Assembly: GCF_003429005.1 (NCBI RefSeq)
Contig: NZ_QVQV01000007.1
Location: 372,001-436,000, forward strand
Reading direction: 5' to 3'
DNA: 64,000 nucleotides
DNA from: Paraburkholderia sp. DHOC27
GTDB lineage: Bacteria > Pseudomonadota > Gammaproteobacteria > Burkholderiales > Burkholderiaceae
Under the pieces are notes generated by a model. The model saw only the letters and a program-made list of their open reading frames with translations, ran no database searches and was not told the DNA's origin. Positions 47,065 to 56,200 of this stretch are shown one piece after another (positions within the stretch are counted from its first letter, which is position 1; each line of letters begins with the position of its first letter). The position numbers were made by a program, and so were the translations under genes.

Positions 47065-47559
47065 ATGGTCGAACTGCATACGAATCACGGTGTCATCAAG
47101 CTTGAACTCGACGCCGAAAAAGCACCGAAGTCGGTCGAGAACTTTCTCAACTACGTGAAGGCCGGTCATTACGACAACACGGTGTTCCACCGCGTGATCG
47201 ACGGCTTCATGATTCAGGGCGGCGGTTTCGAACCCGGCATGAAGCAAAAGCCGACCGAAGCACCGATCACCAACGAAGCGAACAACGGCCTGAAGAACGT
47301 CAACGGCTCGATCGCGATGGCACGCACCAACGATCCGCACTCGGCCACCGCGCAGTTCTTCATCAACGTGAACGACAACGACTTCCTGAATCACTCGTCG
47401 CCGACGCCGCAAGGCTGGGGCTACGCGGTGTTCGGCAAGGTAGTCGACGGCATGGATATCGTCGAGAAGATCAAGAAGGTCAAGACCGGCTCGAAGGGTT
47501 TCCATCAGGACGTGCCGGCGGACGACGTGATCATCGAGAAAGCGGTCATCGTCGACTAA
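47065..47559 (+). CDS. ppiB: Cytoplasmic peptidyl-prolyl cis-trans isomerase (cyclophilin B type)
   Basis: A 164-residue cyclophilin with no signal sequence, starting MVELHTNHGVIKLELDAEKAPKSVENF. VFHRVIDGFMIQGGGFEPGM, GSIAMARTNDPHSATAQFFINVNDNDFLN and WGYAVFGKVVDGMDIV are the active-site and lid motifs. AAAAGGA precedes the ATG. Sequence similarity to the adjacent exported copy suggests old tandem duplication with retargeting. Confidence 0.95.
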   Translation: MVELHTNHGVIKLELDAEKAPKSVENFLNYVKAGHYDNTVFHRVIDGFMIQGGGFEPGMKQKPTEAPITNEANNGLKNVNGSIAMARTNDPHSATAQFFINVNDNDFLNHSSPTPQGWGYAVFGKVVDGMDIVEKIKKVKTGSKGFHQDVPADDVIIEKAVIVD

Positions 47560-47628
47560 ACAGGCCGGCATGCCAGGGCACGGCGCGGGCAGCACACTTG
47601 ATGCGCCCGCCGCGCCACCTGGCGTGCT

Positions 47629-47664
47629 GGTTGAGCCGCGGGTTGAGCCGCAGGTTGAGCCGTA
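47629..47664. repeat. Three near-perfect copies of a 12-bp tandem repeat
   Basis: GGTTGAGCCGCG, GGTTGAGCCGCA and GGTTGAGCCGTA follow one another between ppiB and lpxH, starting 70 bp after the ppiB stop. Confidence 0.9.
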
Positions 47665-47763
47665 GTCTGCGAGCTAGTCGCTGAAAAGCCGCTGAAAAAC
47701 CGCTGCGTGCGCTGCGCCAACGCGCGCGCAGCACTCACTGCAACTGAGATCAGGCACTCTTCG

Positions 47764-48561
47764 ATGCTGCAAGAAACGCCGCTGCGAAGCGTCGCCGCGG
47801 GCGTGCCTGGCGAGGGCAAACGCCCGCACGCCGCTCGCCCGTATTTTTTCATTTCGGACCTGCATCTAAGCGAGGCGATCCCGCGCACGGTCGCCGCCTT
47901 CGAGCATTTCATCCGTGTCACCGCTGAAGAAGCGGACTCCGTTTTTATTCTCGGCGACCTGTTCGAGTATTGGGTCGGCGACGACATGCTAAGCGACCCG
48001 TTCGTCGCGCGCATGGCAGCGCTCATGCATACCCTGTCGGAGCGCGGCATCATGCTTTACATCATGCATGGCAATCGCGACTTTCTGCTGGGCAAGCGCT
48101 TCATGGCCGCGGCGGCGGCGATCTGGCTGCCCGATCCGTTCGTGATCACCGCCTTTGGCGCGCGCATCACGCTCGCGCACGGCGATGCGCTGTGCACCGC
48201 GGATCGCGCCTACATGCGCTTTCGCCGCGTGGCCCGCAGCCGTGTCGCGCAACTGCTGTTTCTGGCGTGGCCGTTCAAATGGCGGCATGCGCTGGCGCTC
48301 AAGATGCGCAAGGCGAGTCACGAGGGACGTTCACGGCCCGTCTCCGCAAAGTACGACGTCACGCCGAACGGTGTGGCGGCCTTGTTCAAACGCACGGGGA
48401 CGACGATCATCGTGCATGGTCATACGCACCGGCCGGCACGTCACCGTGAACCGGGCGGCACACGCTGGGTGCTGCCGGACTGGGACCTCGATCATGGCGA
48501 GCCGCGCGGCGGCTATCTGCGCGTCGACGCGGAAGGCGTGCGAGCGTTGCCGCTGGATTGA
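47764..48561 (+). CDS. lpxH: UDP-2,3-diacylglucosamine diphosphatase LpxH
   Basis: A 265-residue metallophosphoesterase that cleaves UDP-2,3-diacylglucosamine to lipid X in lipid A synthesis, at the inner membrane face. Metal-binding motifs are complete: FISDLHLSE with Asp32 and His34, LGDLFEYWVGDD with Asp65, HGNRDF at 102-107, and HGHTHRP near the end. An N-terminal extension of about 25 residues precedes the domain. The ATG is at 47764; an alternative upstream frame start has no family sequence. Confidence 0.94.
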   Translation: MLQETPLRSVAAGVPGEGKRPHAARPYFFISDLHLSEAIPRTVAAFEHFIRVTAEEADSVFILGDLFEYWVGDDMLSDPFVARMAALMHTLSERGIMLYIMHGNRDFLLGKRFMAAAAAIWLPDPFVITAFGARITLAHGDALCTADRAYMRFRRVARSRVAQLLFLAWPFKWRHALALKMRKASHEGRSRPVSAKYDVTPNGVAALFKRTGTTIIVHGHTHRPARHREPGGTRWVLPDWDLDHGEPRGGYLRVDAEGVRALPLD

Positions 48562-48607
48562 CGCCGGCATGAAGCGGGAGTGACGCGAGGCGAGGCGCGG
48601 CCCCTCC

Positions 48608-49492
48608 CTAGCGCCCGGTCAACCCGGTCACCTCACCCTCTTCCGTTTTCCCGGCAATCGCCGCCGACAGTCGTCGCAGATCGAGCAGCGCCGCGTCCGT
48701 GCCTTGCAGCGCTTCGAGACGCGTGCCGAGCCGCTCCAGCGCAATCACGATCTCGTCGATGCGGCGCGACTGCCCCGCGGCATGATCGATCAACCCGTGG
48801 ATAGCAAGCGACACCGGATCGTCCGCATTCGGCGTAATGCCGTAGGCGCAGAACGCGGTACGTTCGGGCGCCGCCATGCCACCACCGGCGTCACGGACAT
48901 CACGCGCATTACGCGCATCACGTTCAGCGTCTTTCGCATGGGCAGCACCGGCCGCGGAAGACGAAACCGCCGCCGCAGCCGCGACGATCACGCGCGCCGG
49001 ATTGCCCACGGCCGTGCCGCCAGCCGCTACAGGCTTCACCACCACCGCGTTCGAGCCGATCTTGGCGCCCGCGCCGATCGTAAAGCCGCCGAGCACTTTC
49101 GCGCCCGCCCCCACGATCACGCCGCGTTCGAGCGTCGGATGCCGTTTGGCACCGCGCGTCAGCGACGTGCCGCCAAGCGTGACGCCCTGATAGATGGTGC
49201 AATCGTCACCGATCTCCGCGGTCTCGCCGATCACCACGCCCATGCCGTGATCGATGAACACGCGACGGCCGATCGTGGCGCCCGGGTGAATCTCGATGCC
49301 CGTCAGAAAGCGCGCCACTTGCGACACGAAGCGCGCCAGCCAGCGACGCCGCATCTGCCAGCAGGCGTGCGCGAAGCGATGCAGTACCAGTGCATGCAGG
49401 CCCGGATAACACGTGAGCACTTCCCAGGCACTGCGGGAAGCGGGATCGCGCTCGCGGATCGTGGCGATGTCTTCGCGAAGTCTCGTGAACAT
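48608..49492 (-). CDS. cysE: Serine O-acetyltransferase
   Basis: A 294-residue serine acetyltransferase making O-acetylserine for cysteine synthesis. The N-terminal helical part is MFTRLREDIATIRERDPASRSAWEVLTCYPGLHALVLHR. The left-handed beta helix contains GIEIHPGATIGRRVFIDHGMGVVIGETAEIGDDCTIY with the catalytic histidine, and TSLTRGAKRHPTLERGVIVGAGAKVLG. The C-terminal about 110 residues are an Ala-rich extension beyond the usual length, then a helical end; their function is unknown. It is convergent with lpxH. Confidence 0.94.
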   Translation of the reverse strand: MFTRLREDIATIRERDPASRSAWEVLTCYPGLHALVLHRFAHACWQMRRRWLARFVSQVARFLTGIEIHPGATIGRRVFIDHGMGVVIGETAEIGDDCTIYQGVTLGGTSLTRGAKRHPTLERGVIVGAGAKVLGGFTIGAGAKIGSNAVVVKPVAAGGTAVGNPARVIVAAAAAVSSSAAGAAHAKDAERDARNARDVRDAGGGMAAPERTAFCAYGITPNADDPVSLAIHGLIDHAAGQSRRIDEIVIALERLGTRLEALQGTDAALLDLRRLSAAIAGKTEEGEVTGLTGR

Positions 49493-49670
49493 AGTCTTGA
49501 CGCCGGCATGGGGGAGAGAACCGTCGTGGCCGCGAGGCGCGCGACAGCGTGCTGCCAGTTAGCAGAACGGCAGCTTTGCTTAGAACGATGCGAGGAATTG
49601 TAGGGCGATTGCGCAAAACCTGCCGGATGCCCCCGCACCCGGCAAGGTCGTCACGCGAACGTGCCGCCGC

Positions 49671-50567
49671 TCAGGCGGATTCGTCGTCCGGCGCGGCGCC
49701 GGTGCGGGCGTCGCTCTTCGGCGTCTTCACATTCAGCAGAATGTGTTTGGCGATACCGCGCACGATATTGACCTCTTCGCGTTCCAGCCCCGAGCGCGCA
49801 AACAGGCGCCGCAGACGCGACATCAGCTTCTTCGGATTGGCGGGGTCGAGAAACTCCAGCGCGATCAGCGCGTTCTCCAGATGCACGTACATGCGTTCGA
49901 TGTCGTCACTCGGCGCAAGCGCTCCGGCTGCGGCACCCTGGCCGTCCGCGTTCGGCAAACCCGACGCGCTGCCGGCACCGGCGCTGGCGCCGTCATCGCC
50001 CAGATAGGCCGTGCGCAACTCGTACGCGAGCACTTGCACCGCCTGGGCCAGATTGAGCGAGCTGTACGCCGGGTTGGCGGGAATATGCGCGAGCACGCTG
50101 CAGCGCTCCACGTCCTCGTTGGACAGCCCGGTGCGCTCGTTGCCGAAGACCAGCGCGATATCGCCGTGCACCGCATGCTCGCGGGCGTGGGCGGCAGCGG
50201 CGCGCGGTGCAAACTGGGGCGGCCCGTATTCACGCAGGCGCGCGGTCAACGCCACCGACCATTGCACGCCGTTCAACGCGTCCGCGAGCGTGGGCACGAC
50301 ATGGGCGCCCGCCAGCACGTCGTCCGCGCCGCTCGCCATCGCGATCGCCTCCGGGTCGGACTGCACGTGCGGCACGCGCGGTGCCACCAGCACGAGCCGC
50401 GAAAAACCCATCGTTTTCAGCGCGCGTGCCGCGGCACCGACATTGCCGGGATGGCTCGGTTCGACCAGCACGAAGCGCGTGGACGTAAAGCCGCCGCGCA
50501 CCGGTGCGGCGCTGTCGGGCGCGCACAGTTCGGAAGAAGAGGAAGACGGGTTGTGGGGTTGGGCCAC
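49671..50567 (-). CDS. trmJ: tRNA (cytidine/uridine-2'-O-)-methyltransferase TrmJ
   Basis: A 298-residue SPOUT-class methyltransferase that modifies the 2'-hydroxyl at position 32 of tRNAs using S-adenosylmethionine. Visible: FVLVEPSHPGNVGAAARALKTMGFSRLVLV (about 31-60), IALVFGNERTGLSNEDVERC and IPANPAYSSLNLAQAVQVLAYELR, which form the knotted cofactor site. N- and C-terminal extensions are low complexity. The start is 178 bp upstream of cysE, so possibly the same transcript. Confidence 0.92.
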   Translation of the reverse strand: MAQPHNPSSSSSELCAPDSAAPVRGGFTSTRFVLVEPSHPGNVGAAARALKTMGFSRLVLVAPRVPHVQSDPEAIAMASGADDVLAGAHVVPTLADALNGVQWSVALTARLREYGPPQFAPRAAAAHAREHAVHGDIALVFGNERTGLSNEDVERCSVLAHIPANPAYSSLNLAQAVQVLAYELRTAYLGDDGASAGAGSASGLPNADGQGAAAGALAPSDDIERMYVHLENALIALEFLDPANPKKLMSRLRRLFARSGLEREEVNIVRGIAKHILLNVKTPKSDARTGAAPDDESA

Positions 50568-51024
50568 GATAAAAATGGGGAGCTAAAGGGCGTATGTTAC
50601 CCCGCCTGGTTGCGCCATGCGGTGCTGATGGGCGCACCGCTTGGTGGCCGCTTGGTGGCCGCTTGGTGGCCGCTTGGTGGCCGCTTGGTGGCCGCTTGGC
50701 GGCCGCTTGGTGGCCTTTAGTGGCCCTTAGTGGCCCTTGACGGCCGCCTGCGCCCGCGGGAGGCCCAGCCGCGGCTCGTAGGGGCGCACCGGAAGGCGGC
50801 GCTGCCGGATCGGCCCGGAGTCGGGTAAAATCATGTCATTCGCGCCGTCTTCGAACGCGCGCCTCGCTCTTATCCAATTCGTCTCCGTCGACGGAGCGCG
50901 CCATCCCGCGTCGCTTCGTGGTGTTTTCTGCTGATTTCCAGCGGTATTTTCAGCCGAGTGGTCGACCACTCCTCGGCTCATTCCGGTAAGCAGCCACGCT
51001 GCCCCGGCACAAGGATCCTGGCTT
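50568..51024. other. Divergent intergenic region trmJ/suhB with a tandem repeat
   Basis: 457 bp between divergent starts. It contains the 11-bp repeat array at 50641-50717, then two 10-bp TTAGTGGCCC-like units to about 50731. No gene is supported; plus-strand frames across the repeat are by-products of it. Promoters for both genes should lie here, but none is clear. Confidence 0.6.
50641..50717. repeat. Tandem repeat, seven copies of an 11-bp unit
   Basis: TTGGTGGCCGC occurs five times perfectly (50641-50695). A sixth copy has one change (TTGGCGGCCGC, 50696-50706), and a seventh ends in TT (50707-50717). Shorter related units follow. It lies about 75 bp upstream of the trmJ start. Confidence 0.95.
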
Positions 51025-51828
51025 ATGCATCCCATGCTCAACATCGCCGTCAAGGCCGCCCGCCGCGCCGCGCAGATCATCAATCGGGCATCCCTCGACC
51101 TCGACCTGGTTCAGGTCAGCAAGAAACAGCACAACGATTTCGTCACGGAGGTCGACAAGGCATCGGAAGCGGCCATCATCGACACGCTGAAGACGGCTTA
51201 TCCCGATCACGCCATCCTCGCCGAAGAATCCGGCAAGTCGGACAACGAGTCCGAATACCAGTGGATCATCGATCCGCTCGACGGCACCACCAATTTCATT
51301 CACGGCTTCCAGTACTACTGCGTGTCCATCGCGCTGGCGCACAAGGGCATCGTGACGCAGGCGGTGGTCTACGACCCCAACCGCAACGACCTGTTCACCG
51401 CCTCGCGCGGCCGCGGCGCGTTCCTGAACGACCGCCGCATCCGTGTGAGCCGCCGCGACCGCCTCGCCGACGGCCTGATCGGCACGGGCTTCCCGTTCCG
51501 TGACACGGACGGTGTCGACGCCTACGGCCGTCTGTTCGCCGAAATGACCGAAGCCTGCGCCGGCCTGCGTCGTCCGGGCGCGGCCGCGCTCGATCTGGCC
51601 AACGTCGCGGCGGGCCGCCTCGACGGCTTCTTCGAGCAGGGTCTGCACGCGTGGGACATGGCTGCCGGCAGCCTGCTGATCACCGAAGCGGGCGGACTGG
51701 TGGGCAACTACACGGGCGATTCGGACTTTCTGCACGTGGGCGAAGTCGTCGCCGGTAATCCGAAGCTGTATGCGCAGATGGTGCCGATCCTGTCGCGCTA
51801 TACCCGCACCAAGCAACAAGCTGCGTAA
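51025..51828 (+). CDS. suhB: Inositol-1-monophosphatase family protein SuhB
   Basis: A 267-residue lithium-sensitive-type phosphatase. Metal-binding motifs: EVDKASE (42-48), LAEESG (65-70), IDPLDGTTNFIHG (82-94) and the late HAWDMAAGSLLITEAGG. It hydrolyses inositol monophosphate in vitro. In E. coli SuhB also joins the rRNA antitermination complex, and that role may be shared here by inference. It ends at a short strong terminator. Confidence 0.94.
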   Translation: MHPMLNIAVKAARRAAQIINRASLDLDLVQVSKKQHNDFVTEVDKASEAAIIDTLKTAYPDHAILAEESGKSDNESEYQWIIDPLDGTTNFIHGFQYYCVSIALAHKGIVTQAVVYDPNRNDLFTASRGRGAFLNDRRIRVSRRDRLADGLIGTGFPFRDTDGVDAYGRLFAEMTEACAGLRRPGAAALDLANVAAGRLDGFFEQGLHAWDMAAGSLLITEAGGLVGNYTGDSDFLHVGEVVAGNPKLYAQMVPILSRYTRTKQQAA

Positions 51829-51843
51829 AGCGGTAATCTTGCG

Positions 51844-51866
51844 AAAGCGGCTTCGGCCGCTTTTTT
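51844..51866 (+). terminator. Intrinsic terminator of suhB
   Basis: An 8-bp stem AAAGCGGC/GCCGCTTT with a TTCG tetraloop (51852-51855) and six T, 15 bases after the suhB stop. Confidence 0.93.
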
Positions 51867-52096
51867 GTTAGCTTCATTGTGGTTATGCCCTGCTATACCC
51901 TTGGCAGAAGCCACCGCCAACACCTTGGCCATAGTCAGGCCTAAAGCTACAAACCGAAAGACCTCGCCGGCATGCCAGCCGCCGTGCATCACGACGTCCC
52001 CCGCGTTAAGAAGGCAACGGGCGTTCCGGACGTGCGACGCGACCTGCGTGCCGTTCGCCCTACGCGAAAATCCTGCGCAGCATCCACAACGGCTTC

Positions 52097-53392
52097 ATGA
52101 AAAAAGGCTTCTACACAATCATTGCAGCGCAGTTCGTGTCCTCGCTCGCGGACAACGCGCTGTTGATTGCGGCGATCGCGCTGCTCTCGGTCATCAAGTC
52201 GGCCGCCTGGGTTACGCCGCTGCTGCAGATCTTCTTCACGGTCTCGTACGTGTTGCTGGCGCCGTTCGTCGGCGCCTTCGCGGACGCGCTGCAAAAACGC
52301 CACGTGATGTTCGTCTCCAACGCGCTCAAGGCGAGCGGCTGCCTGATGATGATTTTCGGCGTGCATCCGATGATCGCGTATGGCGTAGTGGGTTTTGGCG
52401 CGGCGGCGTACTCGCCCGCCAAATACGGCATCCTCACCGAGCTGCTGCCTCCCGAACGGCTGGTGGCCGCCAATGCGTGGCTCGAATCGGCCACCGTGCT
52501 GTCGACCATCGTCGGCACCATGCTTGGCGGCGCGCTGATCAGCACGTACGCCACCAACTTCGTGGCGCACGCGCATCTGCCGCTGATCCACTCCGCCGCC
52601 GATCTGGCGATGCTGGCCGTGATGGTCACGTATGTGCTCGCTGCCGTGATCAACATCGGCATCCCCGATACCGGCGCCCGTTATACGAACCGTCTCAACG
52701 AACCGAAGAAACTGGTGGGCGATTTCGCGCACTGTTTCAACATGCTGTGGGGCGACAAGCTCGCCCAGGTCGCCTTGTGGGTGACCACCCTGATGTGGGG
52801 CGGCGCGGTCACGCTGCAGTTGCTGGTGCTCAAGTGGGCAGACGTGAATCTCGGGCTGTCGCTCTCAAAAGCTGCCGTCATGCAGGGCATCACGGGCCTC
52901 GGCATTGCGGTGGGCGCGGCCGCGGCGGCGACGCTCGTGCCGCTGCGCAGTTCGCTGAAGGTGCTGCCCATCGGCATCATCACGGGCGCCGTCGCGATTG
53001 CAATGGCCTTCTACAGCAAGGGGCTCTTTCCGCCGGGCGCGGGCATCCGCGTGGGCCCGTTCGTCGCGCCGATCTACATCGTGCTCGCCTATCCGTTGAT
53101 GATTCTGCTCGGCGGTCTGTCAGGCTTTTTCATTGTGCCGATGAATGCCCTCCTGCAGCATCGGGGCGCCACCTTGCTGACCGCGGGCCTCTCCATCGCC
53201 GTGCAAAACTTCAACCAGAATCTGGCCGTCCTGCTGATGCTCGGCTTGTACGCGCTGCTACTCACCGCAAAGCTGCCGGTGCCGTGGATCATCGTGGTGT
53301 TCGGCAGCTTCATCACCTTCATGATGTGGCTCGCCAAACGCCGCAGCATGGCGAATGCGCGTACCGTCGACATGCGCGTGCTGGTCGAATAA
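52097..53392 (+). CDS. lplT: Lysophospholipid transporter LplT
   Basis: A 431-residue major-facilitator protein with about 12 membrane segments. The opening MKKGFYTIIAAQFVSSLADNALLIAAIALL and the loop ADALQKRHVMFVSNALKASGCLMM are typical of LplT, which flips lysophospholipids across the inner membrane for re-acylation. GFGAAAYSPAKYGILTELLPPERLVAANAWLESATV is also characteristic. No acyltransferase gene (aas) is adjacent here, unlike in enterobacteria. Confidence 0.92.
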   Translation: MKKGFYTIIAAQFVSSLADNALLIAAIALLSVIKSAAWVTPLLQIFFTVSYVLLAPFVGAFADALQKRHVMFVSNALKASGCLMMIFGVHPMIAYGVVGFGAAAYSPAKYGILTELLPPERLVAANAWLESATVLSTIVGTMLGGALISTYATNFVAHAHLPLIHSAADLAMLAVMVTYVLAAVINIGIPDTGARYTNRLNEPKKLVGDFAHCFNMLWGDKLAQVALWVTTLMWGGAVTLQLLVLKWADVNLGLSLSKAAVMQGITGLGIAVGAAAAATLVPLRSSLKVLPIGIITGAVAIAMAFYSKGLFPPGAGIRVGPFVAPIYIVLAYPLMILLGGLSGFFIVPMNALLQHRGATLLTAGLSIAVQNFNQNLAVLLMLGLYALLLTAKLPVPWIIVVFGSFITFMMWLAKRRSMANARTVDMRVLVE

Positions 53393-53500
53393 TACTGCCC
53401 GGTACGCTGCACGCGAAAGCTGGCCATCCGGCCAGCTTCACAGTGCGCGGCGACGGGTTAAACTCACGCCCTGAACAGCTAACGCAAGAAGATACACAGG

Positions 53501-56200
53501 ATGGGCATGCAAACCGCAGCGGCTACCGACGTCGCACAACATACTCCCATGATGCAGCAATACCTGCGCATTAAAGGGGAGCATCCGGGCACGCTGGTGT
53601 TCTACCGGATGGGCGATTTCTACGAGCTGTTTTTCGACGATGCCGAGAAGGCCGCGCGCCTGCTCGATCTCACGCTGACGCAGCGTGGCGCGTCGGCAGG
53701 CAATCCGATCAAGATGGCGGGCGTGCCGCATCACGCGGTCGAGCAGTATCTGGCCAAGCTCGTCAAGCTCGGCGAGTCCGTCGCGATCTGCGAACAGATC
53801 GGCGACCCGGCCACCTCGAAGGGACCGGTCGAACGCAAGGTCGTGCGGGTCGTCACGCCGGGCACGCTGACGGACGCCGCGCTGCTGTCGGACAAGAACG
53901 ATGTGTACCTGCTCGCCGTGTGCGTGGCTCACAACCGTCGCGGCGTGGCGACGCATGTAGGGCTGGCGTGGCTGAATCTGGCGAGCGGCGCGCTGCGCCT
54001 CGCAGAGGTTGCGCCCGAGCAGGCCGCGGCTGCACTGGAGCGCATTCGCCCCGCCGAAATCCTGATCGCCGATACCGGCTCTGAAGCCACCACGTGGACG
54101 CCGCCGGCTGGCTCCGGCGCACTCACGCGGGTGCCGAGCTGGCACTTCGACGTGACCTCGGGCACGCAACGTCTGTGCGATCAGATGGAAGTGGCGAGTC
54201 TGGACGGCTTCGGCGCGCACTCTCTGTCTTGCGCGTGCGGCGCGGCCGGCGCCCTGCTCCTGTACGCGGCCGCCACGCAAGGCCAGCAGCTTCGTCACGT
54301 GCGCAGTCTGAAGGTCGAATACGAGTCGGAATATATCGGGCTCGACCCTGCCACGCGCCGCAATCTCGAACTCACCGAAACCTTGCGCGGCACCGAGAGC
54401 CCCACGCTGTGCTCGCTGCTCGATACCTGCTGCACGACGATGGGCAGCCGTCTGCTGCGTCACTGGCTGCATCATCCGCCACGCGAGGCGGCCATTGCGC
54501 AGGCACGTCAGCAGGCAATCGGCGCGCTGCTGGATGCGCCGCCCGCCGCGAGCGTGGATACGCTGCGCGGCGCCTTGCGGCAGATCGCGGATATCGAACG
54601 CATCACGGGCCGTCTCGCGCTGTTGTCCGCGCGGCCACGCGACCTCTCGAGCTTGCGTGACACCTTTCTCGCGCTGCCCGATCTGCGCGTGCAACTGGCC
54701 GCGGTAGCCAGTGCCGCCGATTCGCTCGCGCGCATCGACGCAGCGCTCGAACCGCCCGCGCCCTGCGTGGATCTGCTCAAGCGTGCGGTCGCACAGGAAC
54801 CGGCAGCGATGGTGCGCGACGGCGGCGTAATCGCCCGCGGTTACGACGCCGAACTCGACGAACTGCGCGATATCTCCGAGAACTGCGGACAGTTCCTGAT
54901 CGACCTCGAAACGCGTGAACGGACGCGTACCGGCATCGGCAATCTGCGGGTCGAGTACAACAAGGTGCACGGCTTCTATATCGAAGTCACACGCGGCCAG
55001 ACCGACAAGGTGCCGGACGATTATCGGCGCCGTCAGACGCTCAAGAACGCCGAGCGCTACATCACGCCTGAACTGAAAACCTTCGAGGACAAAGCCTTGT
55101 CCGCGCAGGAACGCGCCCTCGCCCGCGAACGCTCGCTGTACGACGGGGTGCTCCAGGCGCTGCTGCCGTTCATCGCCGATTGCCAGCGGGTCGCCCTGGC
55201 GCTGGCGGAGCTCGATCTGCTAGCCGCCTTCGCCGAACGGGCCCGCGCACTCGACTGGGTGGCGCCGTCGTTCTCGAGCACGCCCGGCATCGAAATCGAA
55301 CAGGGGCGGCATCCGGTCGTCGAAGCGCAGGTCGAGCAATTCATTGCCAACGACTGCACGCTCAACCCGGAGCGCAAGCTGCTCCTGATCACCGGCCCGA
55401 ACATGGGCGGTAAATCGACCTTCATGCGGCAGACCGCGCTGATCGCCTTGCTGGCCTACGTGGGCAGCTATGTGCCGGCGCGGCGTGCGTCGTTTGGCCC
55501 GATCGACCGCATCTTCACGCGCATTGGCGCCGCCGACGATCTGGCCGGTGGCCGCTCCACCTTCATGGTCGAAATGACGGAAGCGGCCGCCATTCTCAAC
55601 GACGCCACCCCGCAAAGTCTCGTGTTGATGGACGAGATCGGGCGCGGCACCTCGACCTTCGACGGCCTCGCACTCGCGTGGGCCATCGCCCGGCATTTGC
55701 TGGCACATAACGGTTGCCACACGCTGTTTGCCACGCACTACTTCGAGCTGACACAACTGCCAGCCGAATTTCCGCAAGCGGCGAACGTGCATCTGTCGGC
55801 GGTCGAACATGGCCACGGCATCGTGTTTCTGCACGCTGTCAGCGAAGGCCCTGCCAACCAGAGTTACGGCTTGCAAGTGGCACAACTGGCAGGCGTGCCG
55901 AATGCGGTGATCCGAGCCGCGCGCAAGCATCTCGTGCATCTCGAACAGCAATCGGCGGCAAAGCCTGCTCCGCAACTCGACCTGTTCGCGGCGCCGCTGC
56001 TGCTCGAAGACGCGTACGACGACGACAGCGACGCCAGCAACACGAATGGCACGCATGGGGAGCCCGCACTGACGGAGGCCGAGCGTACGCTGCTCGAACG
56101 TTTGCGCGCGCTCGATCCGAACGAACTGCGCCCGCGCGATGCGCTCGACCTGCTGTACGAGCTGCATGGCCTCGCCGTCGAACCGGATGCGGATCATTGA
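53501..56200 (+). CDS. mutS: DNA mismatch repair protein MutS
   Basis: An 899-residue mismatch-recognition ATPase. The N-terminal mismatch-binding motif GDFYELFFDDA contains Phe40 and Glu42 (the Phe-x-Glu reader). Core lever and clamp regions follow. The ATPase has Walker A GPNMGGKST at 632-640 and the downstream LVLMDEIGRGTSTFDGLALAWA. The C-terminal dimer/tetramer region contains a low-complexity acidic linker (LEDAYDDDSDASNTNG). The length is a little above E. coli MutS (853). It overlaps the next gene by 14 bases. Confidence 0.97.
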   Translation: MGMQTAAATDVAQHTPMMQQYLRIKGEHPGTLVFYRMGDFYELFFDDAEKAARLLDLTLTQRGASAGNPIKMAGVPHHAVEQYLAKLVKLGESVAICEQIGDPATSKGPVERKVVRVVTPGTLTDAALLSDKNDVYLLAVCVAHNRRGVATHVGLAWLNLASGALRLAEVAPEQAAAALERIRPAEILIADTGSEATTWTPPAGSGALTRVPSWHFDVTSGTQRLCDQMEVASLDGFGAHSLSCACGAAGALLLYAAATQGQQLRHVRSLKVEYESEYIGLDPATRRNLELTETLRGTESPTLCSLLDTCCTTMGSRLLRHWLHHPPREAAIAQARQQAIGALLDAPPAASVDTLRGALRQIADIERITGRLALLSARPRDLSSLRDTFLALPDLRVQLAAVASAADSLARIDAALEPPAPCVDLLKRAVAQEPAAMVRDGGVIARGYDAELDELRDISENCGQFLIDLETRERTRTGIGNLRVEYNKVHGFYIEVTRGQTDKVPDDYRRRQTLKNAERYITPELKTFEDKALSAQERALARERSLYDGVLQALLPFIADCQRVALALAELDLLAAFAERARALDWVAPSFSSTPGIEIEQGRHPVVEAQVEQFIANDCTLNPERKLLLITGPNMGGKSTFMRQTALIALLAYVGSYVPARRASFGPIDRIFTRIGAADDLAGGRSTFMVEMTEAAAILNDATPQSLVLMDEIGRGTSTFDGLALAWAIARHLLAHNGCHTLFATHYFELTQLPAEFPQAANVHLSAVEHGHGIVFLHAVSEGPANQSYGLQVAQLAGVPNAVIRAARKHLVHLEQQSAAKPAPQLDLFAAPLLLEDAYDDDSDASNTNGTHGEPALTEAERTLLERLRALDPNELRPRDALDLLYELHGLAVEPDADH

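Noticed and set aside
49743..50720. Plus-strand frame ending in Leu-Gly-Gly-Arg-type repeats
   Set aside because: Antisense of trmJ continuing into the 11-bp DNA repeat; the peptide repeat is a by-product of the DNA repeat.
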